Notes under the pieces: model-generated
The model's database searches: none
Told to the model about the DNA's origin: nothing
What the model saw: only the letters and a program-made list of their open reading frames with translations
Position numbers and translations under genes: made by a program
Part shown: piece by piece, positions 30,088-34,964 of the stretch
Position numbering within the stretch: position 1 is the stretch's first letter
Layout: every line of letters begins with the position of its first letter
IMG/VR virus record: IMGVR_UViG_3300034072_000381
Location: 1 to 34,964 of that record
DNA: 34,964 nucleotides
Direction: 5' to 3' (one strand)
Source of the DNA: a virus

Positions 30088-30624
30088 ATGTACGAGTTAG
30101 ATCAGGAAGCATGGGATCGATGGAAAGCGTTTCGTAAAGCCATTAAGAAACCTATTCGTGAAGTCAGCGAAAACGCTGCCAAACTCAAATTGAGTCGGTT
30201 TGGGGCTGACCAAGATGCGGTAGTGCAACAATCCATTGCGAACGGCTGGCAAGGGCTGTTTCCGTTAAAAACCCAAAAAGGCGAAAAGCCTGTCAAATCT
30301 GAAAAGCAAATCGAGGCCGATCGGCAAGCGATGGCTGACGCAAACGCCCGATGCGAACGATACTGGGATAACCTCGAACCAACCGCGATCAACCGCCTAA
30401 AGCTCTGTGAAGCTCTCTGGGCGCGTTACACGGTGAACCCTGACCCTGATACCCCAGAGCGCCTGAAGTGGCTGCGAGATGTGATCGCGCTGCATTTACG
30501 CGAGGCCAATGCGAAGGATGTGCTTTGCGAGCCTGGGCTCTCGACGATGTTGTTTGTTTTTTTCGGTGAACGAGGCTTTAATCGATTAAAGGAGCGAGCG
30601 CGTGCAGAAACCGTTAACGGATGA
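30088..30624 (+). CDS. Replication-associated phage protein (putative)
   Basis: A 178-residue protein. The segment AWDRWKAFRKAIKKPI ... DQDAVVQQSIANGWQGLFPL (about 8-62) is a motif that recurs at the end of phage replication initiation or primosome-type proteins. Here it stands at the N terminus, followed by a charged linker and a helical C-terminal domain (RLKLCEALWARYT, LKWLRDVIALHLREANAKDVL). It leads a short rightward operon with AGGGG 5 bases before the ATG. As no polymerase or helicase is encoded, it is the best candidate for recruiting host replication, but this is inference. Confidence 0.75.
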   Translation: MYELDQEAWDRWKAFRKAIKKPIREVSENAAKLKLSRFGADQDAVVQQSIANGWQGLFPLKTQKGEKPVKSEKQIEADRQAMADANARCERYWDNLEPTAINRLKLCEALWARYTVNPDPDTPERLKWLRDVIALHLREANAKDVLCEPGLSTMLFVFFGERGFNRLKERARAETVNG

Positions 30625-30757
30625 GGAGATCGCGAAGCTCTGGCCAGGCAGTACGACCTGGGCGGCCTTGTTTGAGTTTGCAAGACGAATTGAGAAAGCG
30701 CATGGCATCAGTGAAGAAACCAAGGAAGTGCAGCGAGTGCAAGAGGCTATTCGCTGA
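30602..30757 (+). CDS. Conserved 51-aa phage micro-protein
   Basis: A 51-residue gene starting with GTG 30602, 7 bases after GGAG, and overlapping the preceding gene by 23 bases. The sequence VQKPLTDEEIAKLW, then TTWAALFEFARRIEKAHGI, matches a short pattern (LTDEEI..LW....... A..FAR.IE.AHGI) found beside replication and nuclease genes of many phages. Function unknown. Confidence 0.78.
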   Translation: MQKPLTDEEIAKLWPGSTTWAALFEFARRIEKAHGISEETKEVQRVQEAIR

Positions 30758-30866
30758 CCCGTCGACTTTTTATGCACATAAAAGCGCCTACGGGTGTAAA
30801 TCTGACGAGGTGCTGAAGTCGCAGGGTTATGTGCTCTCGAAGCTCGGGTGGACGCGACCGCGATGA
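30702..30866 (+). CDS. Small C2HC zinc-finger-like protein
   Basis: A 54-residue protein starting at ATG 30702 inside the previous gene in another frame. It has Cys10-x2-Cys13 and then a His...Cys pair (His25, Cys31) in FYAHKSAYGC, the spacing of a single C2HC/C2H2 finger (KCSECKRLFADPSTFYAHK). It is basic and probably binds nucleic acid. It ends in an ATGA overlap with the nuclease gene, so it is translationally coupled to it. Confidence 0.72.
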   Translation: MASVKKPRKCSECKRLFADPSTFYAHKSAYGCKSDEVLKSQGYVLSKLGWTRPR

Positions 30867-31186
30867 GATTCGCCGCTCGCCGAGACCTGAACGACAAGGA
30901 GATCTCAGAGGCCGTGAGGGCGGCAGGCTTTACGCTCCTCGACTTTGGGCGCGCTGGCGGTGGGTTACCCGACAAGCTGGCATTGCGAAAGCTACCCGAT
31001 GGCACCTATTTCACCTGTTGGCTTGAAATCAAAAGCGCCAAGGGCAAGCTCAAGGCCAATCAGTTACTCGCCAGAGAGATCTGGAAACCCCGCGGCGAAT
31101 GGCTCGAGGCCCGCGATCCGCAGGAAACCGTGCGGGAACTTTTTAGGTTGTGGCAGTCGAAGATTCGACCGGAGTTTTCGCGCTGA
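30863..31186 (+). CDS. PD-(D/E)XK (VRR-NUC-like) nuclease
   Basis: A 107-residue nuclease of the minimal VRR-NUC / resolvase-like type. RRDLNDKEISEAVRAAGFTLLDF is followed by GGGLPDKLALRK (catalytic Asp), LEIKSAKGK (Glu-x-Lys), KANQLLAREIWKPRG (conserved Gln) and a final helix. Such enzymes cut branched or flap DNA and fit a role in phage recombination. The start overlaps the previous stop (ATGA). The last 44 bases overlap the convergent methyltransferase gene. Confidence 0.86.
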   Translation: MRFAARRDLNDKEISEAVRAAGFTLLDFGRAGGGLPDKLALRKLPDGTYFTCWLEIKSAKGKLKANQLLAREIWKPRGEWLEARDPQETVRELFRLWQSKIRPEFSR

Positions 31187-31691
31187 CGAGCACCCAGAAC
31201 CCGCGGCCCATGAGGTTATGCGTCTGCAGCTGGTGGATCTCGAAGTATCGGCAGAGCAGCGGCAGCCACCAAGAGGCCGGTTGCTGGATCAAGTGAGCAT
31301 TGCGACCGTCGGGTAGGGTTTTCCCTGCTGGCCCCGTATGTACGCTAAAAAACCCGATGCGGGTAATGCGCGCTAAGTCCTCGAGCACGGCCTCGAGATG
31401 CTCGGGCTCGATATGCTCAAGCACATCGATGCAAGCGACGAGATCGGCAGACCTAGGCGACCCGTATTCAACGAACGCAGGATCATAGGGGTAATACTCG
31501 AATTCGAGCCCGCTTGATTGCAGGGTTTTGCCGAGGTTGCACTTGCCCGCCCCGTAATCTGAGAGCGACTTGATGTTGTTCTCGCGCATGACCTTGGCGA
31601 CGAGTGGGGCGAAAGCGAGAGACGCCACGCCATACGCAGGGTTTTTGTGTAGCTCGATTTGTTGCTTGCGATAGCTTTCGGTGATGGTCAT
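31143..31691 (-). CDS. Class I SAM-dependent methyltransferase
   Basis: A 182-residue Rossmann methyltransferase. Motif I is SLSDYGAGKCNLGK (42-55), with YYPYDPAF as the acidic strand-2 region and DLVACIDVLEHIEPEHL as the post-I/motif IV block. The end, GRNAHLIQQPASWWLPLLCRYFEI, is typical of a phage subgroup of unknown substrate. There is no DPPY or NPPY motif, so a DNA adenine or cytosine methylase is unlikely. ATG 31691 follows AGGAAA by 8 bases. It is alone on the minus strand between two rightward units. Confidence 0.85.
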   Translation of the reverse strand: MTITESYRKQQIELHKNPAYGVASLAFAPLVAKVMRENNIKSLSDYGAGKCNLGKTLQSSGLEFEYYPYDPAFVEYGSPRSADLVACIDVLEHIEPEHLEAVLEDLARITRIGFFSVHTGPAGKTLPDGRNAHLIQQPASWWLPLLCRYFEIHQLQTHNLMGRGFWVLVSAKTPVESSTATT

Positions 31692-31692
31692 C

Positions 31693-31720
31693 TTGCGATT
31701 TTCCTGCATTGGTTTATGCT
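31693..31720 (+). promoter_or_regulatory. Candidate start promoter of the rightward late block
   Basis: TTGCGA (31693-31698), 16 bases, TATGCT (31715-31720), in the 35-base gap between the divergent methyltransferase and 31727 genes. Transcription would start about 7 bases on, almost exactly at the ATG, which lacks a Shine-Dalgarno. Matches are only 4/6 in each box. Confidence 0.4.
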
Positions 31721-31726
31721 GCGATT

Positions 31727-32095
31727 ATGGCAGAACACCGTAAAAATGCCGCTCTGTTCGTTGCGACGTTGCTGCATTCGGCGACGGTCACGCACTTACA
31801 GCACCTCCAAACGAAAAGCTATGCCGCGCACAAAGCGCTGCAAAAATACTACGAGACTATTCCTGACCTAGTAGATGACTTTGCGGAAAGTTATCAGGGC
31901 GAATACGGGTTAATCACCGAGTACCCCTCGGATCGCCACAATGCGACCGACCCCAAGCTCTACATGGATCGCTTGGCTGACTTTGTGAGCGAGATCCGCA
32001 CCGTACTGCCGAAAGACACCCCCCTTCAAAACACGGTCGATGAGATCGCCTCGCTGATCAATTCGACGCGGTACAAGCTCAAGTTTCTGTCATGA
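31727..32095 (+). CDS. DUF5856-like phage protein
   Basis: A 122-residue helical protein. LLHSATVTHLQHLQTKSYAAHKALQKYYETIPDLVDDFAESYQGEYG matches the DUF5856 pattern (H..HLQ.KSYA.H.AL..YY....DLVD..AE.YQG.YG), resembling a ferritin-like four-helix bundle. It is found in many tailed phages with no known function. I chose ATG 31727 (MAEHRKN); a TTG at 31709 is an alternative. It is the first gene of the rightward late block and overlaps the next by 4 bases. Confidence 0.84.
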   Translation: MAEHRKNAALFVATLLHSATVTHLQHLQTKSYAAHKALQKYYETIPDLVDDFAESYQGEYGLITEYPSDRHNATDPKLYMDRLADFVSEIRTVLPKDTPLQNTVDEIASLINSTRYKLKFLS

Positions 32096-33177
32096 AACGC
32101 GAGCAGGTCGCGGCGGCACTGCAGTACCTGGGAGACCGCGCCCAATTGCGCGATCGATTCCAGCGCGCTACGACGCTTGATCAACCCACCGACCAGGACG
32201 CTTTCGATGTGGCCGCAGAAATCGGCGCAGGCTTTGTGCCTGGCGTGGGTCAAGTGCAGGCCGGTCGAGACTTCGAGCGCAGTCGCCGCCAGGGCGATCG
32301 GCTTGGAATGTTGCTCGCAGGGTTTGGCATGGTGCCGGTGGTGGGCGGCGCGGCAAAGGCTGTCCAAAAGGCAGGCAAAGCGATCGATAAGGCGATCGAA
32401 GCCAGGATGTTTCAGCGTGTCGATAACGACTTCGACAATTTGATTGAGGAATACAACACGCTTAAAGACGCAAAAGGCGGTCGAGTGTTAAATACGGACA
32501 CGGCTCGGGAGTTATCCCCAGATTACATTGCCGACCGCACCAAATCTGCTGACGTACATGAGCCCTCCAGCGCGTTCATCAAGCGTTTGTATTCCAAGCG
32601 CCTCGCCGAACCAACCCCGCCTGGCAAGGTGCCAGTGGTGGTATTTACCGCAGGCGGCACAGGCGCAGGGAAATCATCAGGCCTTGAACTGCTCGAACAA
32701 CGCAACCCCGCTTTCGCTCAGGCTGAATTGGTGTACGACACCAACATGAACAAATTTAGCTCGGCCAAAGACAAAATCGACCAGGCACTCGAGTCAGGCC
32801 GCGAGGTCAAAATCCTCTACACCTACCGAGATCCTGCCGAATCATTACGCCAGGGCGCGCTGACGCGAGCGATGGGCCAGGAAAAGAAATACGGCACAGG
32901 CCGCACTGTCCCGCTCGCCGAACACGGCAATACTCATGTCGGCGCCCGCAAAACAATGGATCAGCTGCGCGAACACTACAAGGACACGCCAGGCATCGAA
33001 TTCCAGGCGATCGACAACAGCAGAGGCCGCGGCATGGCCCAGGCCGTTGAATTTGAAGATTTACCGCAGTTAAGCGATAATGCACAACTGAGAGGAAAAT
33101 TAAGAGATGAACTCGAAGCAGCCTACCAAGCCGGTGAGATTAGCGAATCCACCTACCGAGGCTTTAAAGACTATTAA
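32092..33177 (+). CDS. Zeta-toxin-like P-loop kinase with hydrophobic N-domain
   Basis: A 361-residue two-part protein. Residues of about 36-100 hold two Gly/Val-rich hydrophobic segments (FDVAAEIGAGFVPGVGQV; GMLLAGFGMVPVVGGAAKAV), seen in phage virion proteins. Residues of about 155-361 are a kinase domain with the Walker A loop GGTGAGKS (188-195), then YDTNMNK, LYTYRDPAESLRQGALTRA and HGNTHVGARKT, the order found in Zeta toxins, which phosphorylate UDP-N-acetylglucosamine. No antitoxin of Epsilon type is adjacent. It lies in the late block before terminase, so it may be a virion or ejected protein. Whether it is toxic is unknown. Confidence 0.83.
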   Translation: MKREQVAAALQYLGDRAQLRDRFQRATTLDQPTDQDAFDVAAEIGAGFVPGVGQVQAGRDFERSRRQGDRLGMLLAGFGMVPVVGGAAKAVQKAGKAIDKAIEARMFQRVDNDFDNLIEEYNTLKDAKGGRVLNTDTARELSPDYIADRTKSADVHEPSSAFIKRLYSKRLAEPTPPGKVPVVVFTAGGTGAGKSSGLELLEQRNPAFAQAELVYDTNMNKFSSAKDKIDQALESGREVKILYTYRDPAESLRQGALTRAMGQEKKYGTGRTVPLAEHGNTHVGARKTMDQLREHYKDTPGIEFQAIDNSRGRGMAQAVEFEDLPQLSDNAQLRGKLRDELEAAYQAGEISESTYRGFKDY

Positions 33178-33265
33178 GTTCCCAAGCGCTCGCGAGCTCG
33201 GCCAGAGCTTCGCCCAGGCCATCAACCAAAAAGTGATGCAGGGCGATGCCAAGCCGAAGCGCTAA
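33107..33265 (+). CDS. Micro-gene, 52 aa, overlapping the kinase end
   Basis: A 52-residue basic protein starting at ATG 33107 inside the 3' end of the Zeta-like gene, 71 bases before its stop, with AGAGGAAAA 7 bases upstream. Sequence begins MNSKQPTKPVRLANPPTEAL, then FPSARELGQSFAQAINQKVMQ. The strong ribosome binding site and the coverage of an otherwise empty gap support it. No family is recognised. Confidence 0.65.
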   Translation: MNSKQPTKPVRLANPPTEALKTIKFPSARELGQSFAQAINQKVMQGDAKPKR

Positions 33266-33278
33266 ACAAGCGAGAACG

Positions 33279-33419
33279 ATGGCGGCAGCGGCTCACAACC
33301 CGCAATTTGCTAAACGCATGGGCATCCCGCAGACCGTCGCCAAAGAGTTTAACCAGGCCGACAAGGGCAAAAGACTTGCCGCGGCCATGAAGATGATGCA
33401 TAAACGCAACAATGCCTGA
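33279..33419 (+). CDS. Micro-gene, 46 aa, basic, before small terminase
   Basis: A 46-residue basic protein (MAAAAHNPQFAKRMGIPQTV, then AKEFNQADKGKRLAAAMKM). The pattern A...P..AKR.GIP..VA.EF..AD.GK recurs in short podovirus proteins just upstream of terminase; the role is not known. It starts 13 bases after the previous stop with GAGAA upstream and overlaps the small terminase by 8 bases. Confidence 0.75.
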   Translation: MAAAAHNPQFAKRMGIPQTVAKEFNQADKGKRLAAAMKMMHKRNNA

Positions 33420-33714
33420 AGGACGTTTTAAAAAGGGACAGAAAGGCGGCCCAGGGCGACCGAAAGGTTTGCCTAATAAGGCTACTCTGGCCGCCAGAGA
33501 AGCCATTGCAGCGTTTGTAGACAACAACGCAGACCGTCTCCAAGGGTGGCTAGATCAGATCGCAGAGGAAAAAGGGCCACAGGCTGCTTTCGATTGCTTT
33601 AGCACTCTGCTTGAGTATCACGTACCGAAGATGAGCCGCACCGAGCTCACAGGGCAAGATGGTGCGCCTCTGGTAGTGGAGATCACGCACTTTGCGGATA
33701 AGGCTTCCAAATAA
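33412..33714 (+). CDS. terS: Terminase small subunit (putative)
   Basis: A 100-residue protein with a basic Gly/Pro/Arg DNA-contact segment FKKGQKGGPGRPKGLPNKAT, an AT-hook-like GRP in a DUF5681-type start, followed by helices (LAAREAIAAFVDNNADRLQGWLDQIAEEKGPQAAFDCFSTLLEYHVPKMSRTEL). This is the common small-terminase or packaging-initiation arrangement directly upstream of a large terminase. It would recognise the phage DNA for packaging. It overlaps the large subunit start by 23 bases. Confidence 0.82.
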   Translation: MPEGRFKKGQKGGPGRPKGLPNKATLAAREAIAAFVDNNADRLQGWLDQIAEEKGPQAAFDCFSTLLEYHVPKMSRTELTGQDGAPLVVEITHFADKASK

Positions 33715-34964
33715 CTGGAACCCCCGCCCCTACCAATTGGGGGTGTGGAAGTACCTCGAGACGGGCGGCACGCTCGCTGAACTGGTTTGGCATCGTCGCT
33801 CGGGTAAGGATGAAGTCGCTCTACACTGGGCAGCGTGCGCGGCCTTTAAGCGTGTCGCGAACTATTGGCATATGCTTCCTGAGTACGCCCAAGCACGCAA
33901 AGCGATCTGGGAAGCGGTCAACCCGCATAGTGGCAAGCGCCGCATCGATGAGGCTTTCCCGCCAGAACTCCGATCGAATACTCGCGATCAGGAAATGCAG
34001 ATCGTGTTTAAGAACGGCTCGACCTGGCAGGTAGTAGGCTCAGATAGCTACAACCGCCTAGTCGGCTCGACGCCTGCAGGGGTGGTGTATTCGGAATGGG
34101 CGCTGACCAACCCCGCAGCGAGAGGCTACTTGCGCCCGATCTTGGCTGAGAACAACGGCTGGCAGATCTTCATCACGACGCCTCGCTCGCGAAACCATGC
34201 GTACATGAGCTTCAAGGCGGCAGAGAAGAACCCTGACGCCTACGCAGAAAAGCTCACGGCGATCGACACGGGCGTATTCACGCCAGAGCGGCTAGAAGAA
34301 GAACGCCTCGCCTATATCGAGAGCTTTGGCCAGGACGAAGGCGAGAGCCTATTCGCCCAGGAATATCTCTGCAGTTGGGATGCGGCGATACTCGGTAGCT
34401 TCTACGGCCATGAGATCCGCAAGGCTGAAGAGCAGGGCCGCATCACGCAAGTGCCGTATGACGAACACGCACCCGTGCACGTATCGTTTGATATCGGGTA
34501 CACCGATGACACCTCGATGTGGTTCTACCAGGTGATTGGCGGCGAGATCCATGTCATCGATTTCTACTCAGCGTCGGGCCTCTCAACGCCCGCGGTGGTC
34601 GAGATCCTGCAGGGCAAGCCTTACCGATACGGCAAGTTCCAGCTGCCGCATGACGCGAGAGCTAAGACCTTTGCGAGCGGCGGGAAGTCAGTCATCGAGC
34701 AGATGGCCGCGCAACTCGGGATCGGCAACATGATGATCGTGCCCAACCTCTCGGTGCAGGATGGCATCCAAGCGGTGCGCCAGATGCTGCCTCGAGTGTG
34801 GTTCGATGCCGAAAAGTGCGAGCAGGGCATTGAGGCGTTGCGTCAGTATCAGCGGGAGTGGGATGACGATAAGAAAGCATTTCGCTCGACACCGAGACAC
34901 GATTGGTGTAGTCATCCCGCAGATGCGTTTAGAATGATGGCGGTGGCCTGGCGCGCAGAGCCTA
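33692..34964 (+). CDS. terL: Terminase large subunit, N-terminal part (continues at base 1)
   Basis: The ATPase-nuclease motor that packages DNA; 462 aa when joined across the contig ends. The ATP site is HRRSGKD (34-40), a deviant Walker A typical of podovirus terminases. Walker B is GVVYSEW (130-136, Glu135), and the coupling motif is ITTPRSRNHA. The nuclease acidic residues are in SFDIGYTDD, IDFYS, PHDARAK and HPADAF (after the join). There is no ATG; TTG 33692 is preceded by GGAG at 10 bases and gives MRIRLPNNWNPRPYQ, a normal terminase N terminus. The frame is open from 33677 onward and has no stop before the window ends. Confidence 0.92.
   Translation, partial: MRIRLPNNWNPRPYQLGVWKYLETGGTLAELVWHRRSGKDEVALHWAACAAFKRVANYWHMLPEYAQARKAIWEAVNPHSGKRRIDEAFPPELRSNTRDQEMQIVFKNGSTWQVVGSDSYNRLVGSTPAGVVYSEWALTNPAARGYLRPILAENNGWQIFITTPRSRNHAYMSFKAAEKNPDAYAEKLTAIDTGVFTPERLEEERLAYIESFGQDEGESLFAQEYLCSWDAAILGSFYGHEIRKAEEQGRITQVPYDEHAPVHVSFDIGYTDDTSMWFYQVIGGEIHVIDFYSASGLSTPAVVEILQGKPYRYGKFQLPHDARAKTFASGGKSVIEQMAAQLGIGNMMIVPNLSVQDGIQAVRQMLPRVWFDAEKCEQGIEALRQYQREWDDDKKAFRSTPRHDWCSHPADAFRMMAVAWRAEP
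34838..34964. repeat. Right copy of 127-bp terminal direct repeat
   Basis: Exact copy of bases 1-127. Removing one copy gives a circular unit of 34,837 bp. The length 127 matches a common maximum k-mer size of short-read assemblers, which supports the assembly-overlap reading. Confidence 0.97.

Noticed and set aside
1-34964. tRNA genes, CRISPR arrays, insertion sequences, diversity-generating retroelement
   Set aside because: I looked for CCA-ending cloverleaf sequences, regularly spaced repeats, transposase motifs and reverse-transcriptase motifs (such as YADD) and saw none.

Overview
The window is a complete double-stranded DNA phage genome of the podovirus type. Its first 127 bases (1-127) are repeated exactly as its last 127 (34838-34964). 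The contig therefore closes into a circle of about 34,837 bp, and the large terminase gene runs across the artificial join (33692-34837, then 1-243). The host is most likely a Gram-negative, probably proteobacterial, cell: there is a nested Rz/Rz1 spanin pair with an outer-membrane lipobox, sigma70-like TTGACA promoters and strong Shine-Dalgarno sites. I see no tRNA, integrase, RNA polymerase, DNA polymerase, CRISPR array or reverse transcriptase.

Layout. (1) The rightward late block starts at 31727 and runs through a Zeta-toxin-like P-loop protein, two micro-genes, small and large terminase, and across the join. It continues with small conserved phage genes, portal, scaffold, major capsid protein, decoration-type proteins, a DUF115 protein, head-tail adaptor and nozzle proteins, a GNAT-like protein, three large internal/ejection-type proteins and the tail fibre. 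It ends with lysis (holin-like proteins, Rz/Rz1, M15 endolysin), a mini-metallopeptidase and a calcineurin-like phosphoesterase at 24139. Almost all genes overlap or abut. An HNH endonuclease gene sits antisense at 18770-19330, just before the tail fibre.

(2) The leftward early block (29380 down to 24105) carries a DUF7007 protein, unknown proteins, an ERF annealase, a YqaJ/lambda-exonuclease-like nuclease, a tiny protein with an SSB-type acidic tip, a glycosyltransferase, an HTH protein, a YbcO-like (DUF1364) nuclease and several micro-genes. Its first three genes each have a near-identical promoter-operator-leader module.

(3) The control region (29381-30088) holds the divergent Cro-like regulator, whose own promoter contains the same operator (TTTAC-N4-GTAAA). 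Next comes a roughly 395-bp stretch without a convincing gene but with many nested perfect helices and a leftward intrinsic terminator. This is a candidate structured non-coding RNA and the most unusual object in the window.

(4) A short rightward operon (30088-31186) encodes a replication-type protein, two micro-genes and a PD-(D/E)XK nuclease. A leftward methyltransferase (31143-31691) faces it.

How it works together (inference): the Cro-like protein probably controls the three leftward modules and itself through four related operators. ERF, the exonuclease and the SSB-tip protein form a recombination set. Replication must rely heavily on host enzymes. A terminase and a podovirus-like virion with a multi-protein ejection apparatus complete the cycle. 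Several enzymes of unknown target (glycosyltransferase, DUF115 protein, methyltransferase, Zeta-like kinase, phosphoesterase) are the accessory cargo.
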